A DNA stretch of 64,000 nt, taken from Bradyrhizobium sp. NAS80.1 (GTDB lineage Bacteria; Pseudomonadota; Alphaproteobacteria; Rhizobiales; Xanthobacteraceae). Location of the stretch: assembly GCF_001908205.1 (NCBI RefSeq), contig NZ_LGHL01000017.1, positions 1 through 64,000 of the forward strand. The letters are read 5' to 3'. Position numbers and translations under genes: made by a program. Below, piece by piece: positions 26,201-34,156 of the stretch. The notes beneath the pieces were generated by a model. The model did no database searches. It worked only from the letters and a program-made list of their open reading frames with translations, and was not told the origin of the DNA. Position 1 is the stretch's first letter; the number at the start of each line of letters is the position of its first letter.

Positions 26201-26330
26201 CCGCGTAGCGGTCATTCCGGGGCGCCTCGAAGAGGCGAACCCGGAATCTGGAGGTTGTTGCGAGATTCTTAGGTGCGCAATTGCGCACCTAAGTTCGCGC
26301 TCTCGCGCGCCCCGGAATGACGGGCGCAAC
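26201..26330. repeat. Nested palindromic intergenic repeat
   Basis: An outer perfect 14-bp inverted repeat (TCATTCCGGGGCGC at 26212-26225 with its complement at 26307-26320) encloses a perfect 24-bp palindrome (26269-26292, TTAGGTGCGCAA followed by its complement). A short CCGC-GTA-GCGG hairpin precedes it. The element directly follows the peptidase stop codon and is a REP-type repeat distinct from those at 1-99 and 11538-11684. Confidence 0.85.
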
Positions 26331-26343
26331 GGCCGCACCAAAT

Positions 26344-26376
26344 AAAAACGCCGCCCGGAATTGGGCGGCGTTTCAT
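26344..26376. terminator. Bidirectional rho-independent terminator
   Basis: A perfect 11-bp stem, AAACGCCGCCC (26346-26356) with GGGCGGCGTTT (26363-26373), has a six-base GGAATT loop and A/T runs on both flanks. It can end transcription of the M20 peptidase gene from the left and of the class II aldolase gene from the right. Confidence 0.9.
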
Positions 26377-26429
26377 TGCAAAACGTGCAGAGGTAGTTGA
26401 CCTCTACCTTACACCAAATCCCGAAACTC

Positions 26430-27209
26430 TCAAGACCGGTAGCCGGGATTGACCCGGTCGAGCTTGCGCAGCAGCGGCGGCCACACCAGGTTGGTCGCGC
26501 GAAGCTCAGCGCGGTCGCGGTTGGAGAGCAACTCGGTGTTCTTGTCGATCGCCACGTCGTCCACCGGATAGACCGGCGTTCCCAGCGCGCGCGTGCGCAC
26601 CTGCATCGAGCAGGCGCGCTCGAGGTGATACATGCGCTCGAAGGCGGAGGCGACCGAGCGGCCGACGGTCAGCGTGCCGTGGTTGCGCAGGAGCATGTGG
26701 TTGTGGTCGCCGAGATCCTTCTGGAGCCGCGGGCGTTCGTCGTGGTCGAGTGCGATGCCTTCATAGTCGTGATAGGCGAGGTCGTGGGTGACGAGCTGGG
26801 CGGTCTGGTTCAGCGGCAAGAGGCCCTCGGCGCTGCTCGACACCGCGGTGCCATCGAGGGTGTGGAGATGCAGCACGCAGATCGCGTCCGCGCGCACCTC
26901 ATGGATCGCCGAATGGATGGTGAAGCCGGCGGGGTTGATGCTGTATTCGCTCTCGGAGAGCTGGTTGCCGTGCAGGTCGACCTTGACGAGGCTCGACGCA
27001 GTGATCTCATCGAACATTAGCCCGTAGGGGTTGATGAGGAAGTGATGCTCGGGGCCGGGCACGCGCGCGGAGATGTGAGTGTCGACCAGGTCATCCCAGC
27101 CGTACAGCGCGACGAGGCGATAACAGGCGGCGAGATTGACCCGCTGCTGCCACTCGGCCTCCGTCATGTTCGACGGCACTTCCCTCCGGCGCGCTTCCGC
27201 TGGCGACAT
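26430..27209 (-). CDS. Class II aldolase/adducin family protein
   Basis: This 259-residue cytoplasmic protein has the class II aldolase fold: LYGWDDLVDTHISARVPG, LINPYGLMFDEITASSLVKVD, the metal-binding LHLHTLDG with its HxH, and LLRNHGTLTVG. The second Met (residue 15) is an alternative start. Members with this layout include sugar-phosphate aldolases and metal-independent relatives; the substrate cannot be decided here. It stands alone between the terminator at 26344 and the GT39 gene. Confidence 0.9.
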   Translation of the reverse strand: MSPAEARRREVPSNMTEAEWQQRVNLAACYRLVALYGWDDLVDTHISARVPGPEHHFLINPYGLMFDEITASSLVKVDLHGNQLSESEYSINPAGFTIHSAIHEVRADAICVLHLHTLDGTAVSSSAEGLLPLNQTAQLVTHDLAYHDYEGIALDHDERPRLQKDLGDHNHMLLRNHGTLTVGRSVASAFERMYHLERACSMQVRTRALGTPVYPVDDVAIDKNTELLSNRDRAELRATNLVWPPLLRKLDRVNPGYRS

Positions 27210-27409
27210 GGCAATTTCTCCGAACGTTGTTGCGGGGAGGGAGCCTATTCTCGGTGTTGGCCGACAGCAAGGCGCGCAAAGCGCTGCTGTTCAGCGTAGC
27301 CGGCATGGATCCTATCGGGCAGCGCTTCGCGCCGACCTGTTGGCTCTATCCGGGCTACGGCAGCCGGGATGACGTTCCGGCTGAGAATGCAGCCGATCCG
27401 ACAAGAATA

Positions 27410-29059
27410 TTACGGCGCCGGGATCGAGAGCAGGCTCGAAATGCTGCGGCCGCGGATGTCGTAGACCCGGGCGAACACCACGTCGTCGCGCTTGATCTCG
27501 ACCAGGACAGGCGCGGTCAGGCCCTTGCAATAGAACTCGCCGAGCGTCATGGCGAAATCGGCCGCATGGGAATCCCAGCCGATGGTGAAGTCGGGCCCGA
27601 GTGCGACCTGCGCCGGGCGCTGCGGGCCGCACACCGCAACCTTCCACTTGCGATTGGCCGGCGGTGCTTCCTGGCGCTCGACGAGCTGCTCGCGCAGCTC
27701 GTCGGACGCCTGCTTCAGCGCGAGTCCCCAATAGTCCAGCATGAAGCGGTCGTCGGCGCCGCGCACGGTGCCGGCGATGTAGTTGAAGTGGGTGTATTGA
27801 TAGGGATGTAGCCGGATCATCTCGGCGAGCGGCAGTGCAAGGCCGAAGCAGAAGGCTGCGAGCACCGCCGGCTGCCAGCTGCGGTGATTGGCGCGCAGGC
27901 GCTCCATGGTCCAGGCGAAGGCGACACCGCCGAGCACCGCCATCGGCGGGATCACGAAAACGAAGTGGCGGATGCCGTTGTAGAGCGCCGGCCGCTTCAC
28001 CATCGCGACCGCCAGCGGCAGGGTCGCGGCGAGCGTCAGCATCAGCAGGATGGTCTTACGGCGGGCCGGAACCTCGCGGCGCGGCAGCATGGCAAAGGTG
28101 CTGAACATGGCGCCGATCATCAGCACCAGCATCACCTCGGGAAGCTGAAGCGCAAACAGCGTCGGCAGATAGGACCAGGGCATGTCGGGCACGGACACGA
28201 TCGCGCCGTCGAACATCTCCTTCCAGGGCTTCTCGAAGAAATGCGAGAAGTAGGTCAGCGCCTCGAAGGGATTGCCGGGCTCCATGATCGACCACGGCCA
28301 GATCAGGCCCATCACGAGGTAGCCGAACACGAGGCCGGGCAGCAGCACATAGACGACATGGGCAAAGCGGCGGACCGACTCGCGCAGGCCCTCGCTGCGC
28401 AGTTCCTCCAGGAACAGCGGGATGAAGCCGATCATGGCGTAGACCAGCGCAAGGCCGCCGAGAATACGCGAGCCGATCGAGAGGCCCGCACCTAAGCCGA
28501 CGATCAGGATCGTGCGCGGCGACGGCTGCGGATATTCCTCGGCGAGGCGGACCAGGCCGAGCATCAGGATGACCATCGCCACCGCGAAGGGCGCATCCTT
28601 CGGGTTCATGAACATGTGGCCGTAGAATATCGGGCAGAGCGCGAGCAGCAGCAGTGTCGCAAGGCCTGCGAGCGGGCCGCCGATGCGGCGGCCGAGCCGC
28701 CACGTCACCGCAAGTCCGATCACGCCGACGATCGCGCCGACCAGACGGCGCGTCTCGAACAGCTCGAGTGGGATGATTTTGTGGAGGAGGGCGGCGACCA
28801 TGTCGAAACCGCCGCCGTACATATAGAGGTTGGCGAAGGAGAGCGCCGCGGTGTCCTTGAAGCCGGAACCGAACATGCGCAGCAACAGATCGGCATATTC
28901 AGCGTGGGTGTAGTCGTCCCACCCGAGTCCGTAGTCGCGGAAGGTCAAGCCGGCAAGGACGGCGACCGCAGCCAGCACCAGCATTGCGAGGTCGTCGCAA
29001 GTCCGCTCAATCGAGCGCCGCGCCGGCGTGTCGATCGCCGAGGTCGTGATGGATGTCAT
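27410..29059 (-). CDS. Membrane glycosyltransferase, GT39/PMT-like
   Basis: This 549-residue membrane protein has roughly ten to twelve hydrophobic segments. The GT39-type early loop is visible (LTFRDYGLGWDDYTHAEYADLL), whose acidic residues serve as catalytic base in this GT-C superfamily. The last 130 residues form a soluble extracytoplasmic domain (NYIAGTVRGADDRFMLDYWG, AVCGPQRPAQVALGPDF). It should transfer a sugar from a polyprenyl-phosphate donor. The acceptor is unknown. It is transcribed alone and reads towards the class II aldolase gene. Confidence 0.85.
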   Translation of the reverse strand: MTSITTSAIDTPARRSIERTCDDLAMLVLAAVAVLAGLTFRDYGLGWDDYTHAEYADLLLRMFGSGFKDTAALSFANLYMYGGGFDMVAALLHKIIPLELFETRRLVGAIVGVIGLAVTWRLGRRIGGPLAGLATLLLLALCPIFYGHMFMNPKDAPFAVAMVILMLGLVRLAEEYPQPSPRTILIVGLGAGLSIGSRILGGLALVYAMIGFIPLFLEELRSEGLRESVRRFAHVVYVLLPGLVFGYLVMGLIWPWSIMEPGNPFEALTYFSHFFEKPWKEMFDGAIVSVPDMPWSYLPTLFALQLPEVMLVLMIGAMFSTFAMLPRREVPARRKTILLMLTLAATLPLAVAMVKRPALYNGIRHFVFVIPPMAVLGGVAFAWTMERLRANHRSWQPAVLAAFCFGLALPLAEMIRLHPYQYTHFNYIAGTVRGADDRFMLDYWGLALKQASDELREQLVERQEAPPANRKWKVAVCGPQRPAQVALGPDFTIGWDSHAADFAMTLGEFYCKGLTAPVLVEIKRDDVVFARVYDIRGRSISSLLSIPAP

Positions 29060-29370
29060 GGCTATTGGTGACCCGGAATCCCCTCTTGGCCCTGCTGGTG
29101 CGCGTGGGCCTGCTCCCCCGGATCCCTATAGCGCAGTTCCATTACCAAGTAATTGGGCATTATGGCTAAATTCCTGATGCGACGCAGCAATTCCAGAACT
29201 TGAGAGCACGCTAGAAGTACCAATCCGCAGCTGAAGGGAATGTGAATAAGTCCCTGATTTCCTTCTCTTTAGGAACGCTGCCCACAATTGGGCGTTGGCG
29301 TGGAACGCAGTATGACGGTATCGTGGCGTGACGGGTGTCGCGTGTGGATTCGCGGCCGGGGGTGAGTTCG
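29060..29370. other. Divergent intergenic region with one clear promoter
   Basis: This 311-base gap between the GT39 gene (read left) and the DUF308-like gene (read right) contains an EcfG-type promoter at 29272-29296. No small gene is credible. The part near 29060-29200 should hold the GT39 promoter, but I see no consensus there. Confidence 0.5.
29272..29296 (+). promoter_or_regulatory. EcfG-type general stress promoter
   Basis: The sequence GGAAC (29272-29276), a 16-base spacer and CGTT (29293-29296) match exactly the GGAAC-N16/17-CGTT consensus known for the alphaproteobacterial general stress sigma factor EcfG. It faces the DUF308-like gene, whose ATG lies 75 bases downstream, a normal distance for a promoter. 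Confidence 0.75.
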
Positions 29371-30243
29371 ATGACCTTGGCATTGTTGATCGCGGGGATT
29401 TTCGCCGTTGTGGCGGGCGTCCTTACGATCTTGTTTGGCTTTACCGTCAGGGAGGCCAGCCTCGGCAGCACCCTCATAATCTCCGGCACGATCGGCGTCT
29501 GCTCCGGAATGTTACTCGCCGGTCTGTACGTTGTGGCGACGGAGCTGAGGGGCATGGCCCGCCGGCTGGCCGGATCGGTCGCGCCGTCCGAGGTTCGGGT
29601 CAGGCCCGTGCTGCCGGGCCTTGAGATGCCTGGAGCCGCTGTGCCCGAGCCGATGCCTGCTCCAGCGGCGAGAATCGAACCGGCGCCACCACCACCGGCG
29701 GCGGGCGCGCTGCCATGGCAGAGCGAAGCAGCCGCGCGCGAGCGTCCGCGCGTCGAGGCGTCGCCGGAGCCGGAAGTTCCAACGCCGCCTGCGGCTCCGG
29801 AAGCACCGCGCCGTCGCAACCTGCTGTTCACCTCGACGTCCCGGAAGGAGCGAGAGCGCGCCGAGGCGAAGGCCGCCGAGGGCTCGCCGCAGCCGCCGTA
29901 TGAAGAGCCCGCAGCGCCTGGCGCCCCGGAAACTCCGCCGGCGAGCTTTGAAGATGCCTGGCCAAAGCCGGACCGTATGCGCCCACCGGAACCGCCGGCC
30001 GCATCGCGCCGTCCGCCGCCGCGCTCGCCATCGACCTTTGCGGAGGCCGCTCCGCCGCCGTCCGCACCCGAGCCGCCGCCTGCGGCCGAGCAGGCGCCCG
30101 TGACTGTGCTCAAGTCCGGCATTGTCGACGGCATGGCCTATTCGCTCTATTCCGACGGCTCGATCGAAGCGCAGATGCCGGAGGGCATGATGCGCTTTGC
30201 CTCGATCGACGAGTTGCGCGCCCATCTGGACCAGCGATCCTGA
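29371..30243 (+). CDS. Two-TM protein with a long Pro-rich region (DUF308-like)
   Basis: This 290-residue protein (ATG at 29371, product MTLALLIAGIF) has two membrane helices in its first 60 residues (about 2-24 and 32-56). A proline- and alanine-rich cytoplasmic region of about 170 residues follows, with charged patches such as TSTSRKERERAEAKAA. A short structured-looking end begins at about residue 247 (VLKSGIVDGMAYSLYSDGSI, MRFASIDELRAHLDQ). The membrane part resembles a DUF308 unit, and no function is known. It lies behind an EcfG-type promoter, so general stress induction is likely. Confidence 0.75.
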   Translation: MTLALLIAGIFAVVAGVLTILFGFTVREASLGSTLIISGTIGVCSGMLLAGLYVVATELRGMARRLAGSVAPSEVRVRPVLPGLEMPGAAVPEPMPAPAARIEPAPPPPAAGALPWQSEAAARERPRVEASPEPEVPTPPAAPEAPRRRNLLFTSTSRKERERAEAKAAEGSPQPPYEEPAAPGAPETPPASFEDAWPKPDRMRPPEPPAASRRPPPRSPSTFAEAAPPPSAPEPPPAAEQAPVTVLKSGIVDGMAYSLYSDGSIEAQMPEGMMRFASIDELRAHLDQRS

Positions 30244-30260
30244 GACGTGCCGGGCACCAG

Positions 30261-30359
30261 AGCGTTTTCGAGCGAAGTGGATACCGGTTCGCGTCAGGAA
30301 AACGCGTCAAAACAAGAATCTAGAGCCCCGTTCCGATTCCATCGGAACGGAAATGGCTC
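30261..30359. repeat. Dispersed palindromic repeat, copy B
   Basis: This second copy of the 99-base element at 1-99 has the same orientation and two base differences, both in the spacer of the GCGTTTTC/GAAAACGC stem. The perfect stem CCGTTCCGAT-tcc-ATCGGAACGG is unchanged. The copy lies 18 bases after the stop codon of the DUF308-like gene and could act as a 3'-end stabiliser or weak terminator. Confidence 0.9.
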
Positions 30360-30498
30360 CGGTAAAGCGCCGCCGTTCTTGTCTCGAGATCAGTAATCAG
30401 TTCATATTCGTCAGTCGTCTTACTTAAGTCGAACGTATTGTTGAGATGGATACTTCGGCGTCGTCTCTGAGACGCAAGATTGAGGAAAGGTCGGGCCC

Positions 30499-30915
30499 AT
30501 GTCGGATGCCGGGGCTAAGAATTTCATCGAGCTGACGGCGAGTATTGTCTCGGCCTATGTCGGCAACAATCCGACCCCGGCCGCCGAGATTCCGAATCTG
30601 ATCAGCCAGGTGCACGGCGCGCTGGTGCGGGTCTCGTCAGGCCGTAACGAGACGGCGCCGCTCGAGCCCGCAAAGCCGGCGGTGTCGCTGAAGAAGTCGA
30701 TCGCGCCGGACTATCTCGTTTGTCTGGAAGACGGCAAACGCTTCAAGTCGCTGAAGCGCCATCTGCGCACCCAGTACAACATGACGCCGGAACAGTATCG
30801 CGAGAAATGGGGACTGCCGGCTGACTATCCGATGGTCGCGCCGAACTATGCGGTCGCGCGCTCGCAACTGGCGAAGCAGATGGGTCTGGGACAGCAGCAG
30901 CGGAAGCGGAAGTAA
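30499..30915 (+). CDS. mucR: MucR/Ros-family transcriptional regulator with reduced zinc finger
   Basis: This 138-residue regulator has the MucR architecture: an N-terminal helical oligomerisation part (FIELTASIVSAYVGNN), then the finger VCLEDGKRFKSLKRHLRTQYNMTPEQYREKW and the family tail YPMVAPNYAVARSQLAK. At the four zinc positions it has Cys75, Asp78 and His88, but Gln92 and Tyr93 stand where Ros has histidines, so zinc coordination is incomplete. Zinc-free Ros homologues are known in rhizobia. MucR proteins bind AT-rich DNA and control exopolysaccharide, motility and virulence genes. A GAGGAAAGG ribosome site precedes the ATG. Confidence 0.93.
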   Translation: MSDAGAKNFIELTASIVSAYVGNNPTPAAEIPNLISQVHGALVRVSSGRNETAPLEPAKPAVSLKKSIAPDYLVCLEDGKRFKSLKRHLRTQYNMTPEQYREKWGLPADYPMVAPNYAVARSQLAKQMGLGQQQRKRK

Positions 30916-30919
30916 ATTC

Positions 30920-31348
30920 CTACAAGGCGTCCGCCAGCGCCTCTTTTGCGTCGGTCTTGATACGCTCGACCATCGACCGCAGGCCGTTGGAGCGCTGCGG
31001 CGTCAAATGATCGCGGAAGCCGAATTCGTCGAATACCGCGATCGCGTCGGTCGCAAGAATCTCCTGCGGCGTGCGGCCCGAATAGAGCGAGAGCACAATG
31101 GCGACCAGCCCGCGCACGATATGCGCGTCGCTGTCGCCGCGATATTTCAGGATCGGCGCGCCGTTGCCGCGATCGACCAGCTTCTGGAGCCAGACCTGGC
31201 TGACACAGCCCTGCACCTTGTTGGCGGCGGAGTGTTCCGCCTCGGGCATCGGTTCCAGGGTGCGGCCAAGCTCGATGACGTACCGGTAGCGGTCGTCCCA
31301 CTCGTCCAGAACCTCGAAATTGTCCCTGATTTCGTCGATCGTCGTCAT
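30920..31348 (-). CDS. sufE: SufE-family cysteine desulfurase accessory protein
   Basis: This 142-residue protein accepts sulfur from the SufS desulfurase for iron-sulfur cluster assembly. Family motifs are clear: an N-terminal helix (IDEIRDNFEVLDEWDDRYRY), the acceptor Cys48 in KVQGCVSQVW, and SNGLRSMVERI near the C-terminus. It lies apart from any suf operon in this window and converges with mucR, with four bases between the stop codons. Confidence 0.94.
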   Translation of the reverse strand: MTTIDEIRDNFEVLDEWDDRYRYVIELGRTLEPMPEAEHSAANKVQGCVSQVWLQKLVDRGNGAPILKYRGDSDAHIVRGLVAIVLSLYSGRTPQEILATDAIAVFDEFGFRDHLTPQRSNGLRSMVERIKTDAKEALADAL

Positions 31349-31415
31349 GCTGGCCCGTGTTCCCGTTCAGCCCAATATAGGGACGCGAAGCCGTGAAATC
31401 GATAGGGTTTGGGGG

Positions 31416-31850
31416 CTAATTCGCAGCCTGCGGCCCGCGCCATTCAAGGGCGAGGTCGTCCTGGGTCAGGGTGTCGTGCGGCGCTTCACTCGATGCCGCA
31501 TCGCCTTCGCCGGCCAGCGCAATCGAGCCGGTGTGGTCGGGAGCCTTCTTCTCATTCTTCTCATTCTTGTCGTTGGTGATCGGCTCTTTCTTGTCGTTGA
31601 TGATCTGGTAGATCTTGCGCGCGCCGTCCTGCGCCCGCTGGCCGATGATCGTCGCAGCCTGTCCGCCGACCTCGCAGGCCGCCGGCTGGCGTTTGCAGAA
31701 CTGGCTCATGTCGGAGACGGCCGCGGTCGCAGCCTGCACCGCGTCGGCGGCGCCGATCTGCGGCAGCTTCTCCGATTCGGGCGTCTTGTCCCGCGGCAGG
31801 AGCACCAGCACCAGCCCGAGCCAGAATGTGATGCGAAGCAGAAAGCGCAT
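31416..31850 (-). CDS. DUF5330-type small exported or membrane-anchored protein
   Basis: This 144-residue protein has an N-terminal hydrophobic helix (RFLLRITFWLGLVLVLLP) and then a conserved part with two cysteines (MSQFCKRQPAACEVGGQAA) and helical character. The last 60 residues are Lys/Asn/Glu-rich and probably disordered. The pattern matches DUF5330. It is probably anchored in the inner membrane facing the periplasm. It is divergent from the sensor kinase gene. Confidence 0.75.
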   Translation of the reverse strand: MRFLLRITFWLGLVLVLLPRDKTPESEKLPQIGAADAVQAATAAVSDMSQFCKRQPAACEVGGQAATIIGQRAQDGARKIYQIINDKKEPITNDKNEKNEKKAPDHTGSIALAGEGDAASSEAPHDTLTQDDLALEWRGPQAAN

Positions 31851-32233
31851 CTTGCGACCTGTAGGTTAGATCCCGCCGCGGCGACCCCCGCAGGCGTCGG
31901 ACCTAGCAACTCTCGATAAATCGCAAGTGATTGCCTTGAGCTTAATTTGCGGAAAATTTGCGCAAAAATCTTCGCGAGCCGCGGTCTCGTAAATTTTTGG
32001 TTGACGCTCCGCGCCCGCGACTCCGCCACCCGCATATCCACCAATTCGAAACCATGAGGGACACGGCGAAACCCTGTGTTCACCATCCCGACGGAAGACG
32101 TCGCCAAATCGTCTAAAATGCCACGCGATGACACGGTGTCGGGCGGCGGACCGCGCCGCCTTAGCACTCGTTTAAGATCGCTCTGACACGGTGGCTCAAC
32201 GACAAGGAGGCGTTCCGGCGCGTCTTTTGACGT
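31851..32233. other. Divergent intergenic region, no gene
   Basis: These 383 bases separate the DUF5330 and histidine kinase genes. The left part is AT-rich (near 31935-32000), as expected for promoters. A near-palindromic ATTTGCGGAAAATTTGCGCAAAAA segment lies at about 31948 but I cannot assign it. AAGGAGG occurs at about 32203, too far from the ATG at 32234 to be its ribosome site. Confidence 0.4.
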
Positions 32234-34156
32234 ATGAGCCGAAGCGCGAGACCCGTGACAGTTTTGAGTATCATCCGCGATTGTCTCGATGCGCTGCTGC
32301 ATCCCTCCGCGCGTTACGATGCGCTGACGCGAGCGCGCCATCGTGCCTTCATGGCGCCGCGGCTGCTCGGCAGCCTGGCTGCCTTCGCCGCATTTCCCGT
32401 CTATCTCGCCATGCGCGGCGCGCCGAGCGCGATCGAGGTCGCCGCCTTCGCGTGGCTGATCGCGCCGATTCTCTTGTCCTGGTTCCTGTCGCGCACCGGC
32501 CGCTATGAAGGCGCGCATGTGCTGTCGTCGCTGGCGCTCGCCGGCCTGGTCATGGCGATCGCGGGTACGACCGGCGGTATCGAATCATTCGCCGCGATCT
32601 GGCTGGTCGTGGTTCCCCTCGAGGCCGCGCTGTCGGCCTCGCGCCGGGTCGCAGCCTTCGCCTCCGTGCTTGCGCTCTCTTGCGCCGGGATCCTGATCCT
32701 CATCAGCCAGCTCGGCTGGCTGCCGTCCGCAGACACCAGCGCCGCAGAACGCGGCGTGCTGATGGCGTTCGGCGTCGCCTCGGCGACGCTCTATGCCACG
32801 GGTCTTGCCTTCGGCGCGGAGTCGCTCGCGCGCACCAGTGTCGCGCTGCTGTCGCGCGAGGAGGAGCGCTACCGCCTCCTGGCGCGCAACATGAGCGACG
32901 TGATCTCGCGGCATCAGCGCAACGGCGCGGTGCAGTTCATCTCGCCGGCGGTGGAAGCCATGCTCGGCATGCCTGTCGCGCAACTGCTCGGCCATGGCCT
33001 GTTCGACCGCGTCCATGTCGCCGATCGCCCGGCCTATCTCACCGCTTTGTCGGATGCCGCGCGCGGCGAGGTGCGTAGCGTCGAATTCCGGTTGCGCCGC
33101 GAGCCGATCGGTTCGGAGCGCGACCAGGTCAATTTCATTTGGGTCGAAATGCGATGCCGGCCGCTCGACCGGGATCTGGGACGAGACGTTACCGAGGAGG
33201 CGGAAGTCGTCGGCGTGATGCGCGACATCACCGACCGCAAGCTTGGAGAACAGGCGCTCGATCAGGCCCGCAGCGCAGCCGAGACGGCCGATGCCGCCAA
33301 GACGCGCTTCCTCGCCACCATGAGCCATGAGCTGCGCACGCCGCTCAACGCCATCATCGGCTTCTCCGAGATGATCGCGCAGGAGCAGACCCTGATGCTG
33401 GGTGCAGCCCAGCGCAAGGAATACGCCCAACTCATCAATGATTCCGGCCAGCATCTGTTGTCGGTCGTCAACGGCATCCTCGATATGTCCAAGATGGAAT
33501 CGGGCAATTTCGAGATTGCGTCGGAGCCGTTCGCGCCGCGCGCCTCGCTGCTGCATTGCTGCAATCTGCTTGCGCTGAAGGCGCGGGAGAACGGCATCGA
33601 TCTGATCACCGACGCGCCGCAGGACTTGCCGATGATGACCGGCGATCCGCGCGCCTTCAAGCAGATCGTGCTCAATCTCGTCGCCAACGCCATCAAGTTC
33701 ACTGAGCGCGGCGGCCAGGTCACCGTCGCGGCCGCGGTGTCGGGCTCGCAGCTCACGCTGTGCATCAGCGACACCGGCGTCGGCATCGCGCCGGACGATC
33801 TCAAGCGCGTCGGCGCGCCGTTCTTCCAGGCAGGCAAGACCTATCAGCGCCGTCACGAAGGCACGGGCCTCGGACTTTCGATCGTGAAGAGTCTCGTGGC
33901 ATTGCATCTCGGCGAATTGACGGTACAAAGCAGGCTCGGCGAGGGCACTGCCGTCACCGTCAAGCTGCCGCTCGCCTACGCGCCGCAGCAGGCCAGGACG
34001 CCCGACAAAAAGCTGTCCGAGAACAAGATCGCGACCTTGGTGCCGGTGCTGCGCCAGGAACTGCAAAACCAACTGCAAGACCAACTTAAAGACCAACATC
34101 ACGATCAACTCGACGAGCTTCAGGACCAACCCGCTCTGGTGAAGAAAAGTGCCTAA
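32234..34156 (+). CDS. Membrane PAS-domain sensor histidine kinase (DivJ/PleC-like)
   Basis: This 640-residue kinase has about six membrane helices in residues 40-205, a PAS domain (about 215-345), a HisKA dimerisation domain with phospho-acceptor His365 in MSHELRTPLNAIIGF, and a HATPase domain with NLVANAIKFT, DTGVGIAP and GTGLGLSIVKS. Layout and H-box resemble the cell-cycle kinases DivJ and PleC of alphaproteobacteria, but the exact orthology is uncertain. The last 50 residues form an unusual Gln/Asp/Leu-rich tail with tandem short repeats. Its end overlaps the next gene by eight bases, so the two are probably co-expressed. Confidence 0.88.
   Translation: MSRSARPVTVLSIIRDCLDALLHPSARYDALTRARHRAFMAPRLLGSLAAFAAFPVYLAMRGAPSAIEVAAFAWLIAPILLSWFLSRTGRYEGAHVLSSLALAGLVMAIAGTTGGIESFAAIWLVVVPLEAALSASRRVAAFASVLALSCAGILILISQLGWLPSADTSAAERGVLMAFGVASATLYATGLAFGAESLARTSVALLSREEERYRLLARNMSDVISRHQRNGAVQFISPAVEAMLGMPVAQLLGHGLFDRVHVADRPAYLTALSDAARGEVRSVEFRLRREPIGSERDQVNFIWVEMRCRPLDRDLGRDVTEEAEVVGVMRDITDRKLGEQALDQARSAAETADAAKTRFLATMSHELRTPLNAIIGFSEMIAQEQTLMLGAAQRKEYAQLINDSGQHLLSVVNGILDMSKMESGNFEIASEPFAPRASLLHCCNLLALKARENGIDLITDAPQDLPMMTGDPRAFKQIVLNLVANAIKFTERGGQVTVAAAVSGSQLTLCISDTGVGIAPDDLKRVGAPFFQAGKTYQRRHEGTGLGLSIVKSLVALHLGELTVQSRLGEGTAVTVKLPLAYAPQQARTPDKKLSENKIATLVPVLRQELQNQLQDQLKDQHHDQLDELQDQPALVKKSA

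Noticed and set aside
30261..30359. Insertion sequence or transposon end
   Set aside because: The 99-bp element has no transposase and no target duplication that I can see. It fits a REP-type palindromic repeat better.
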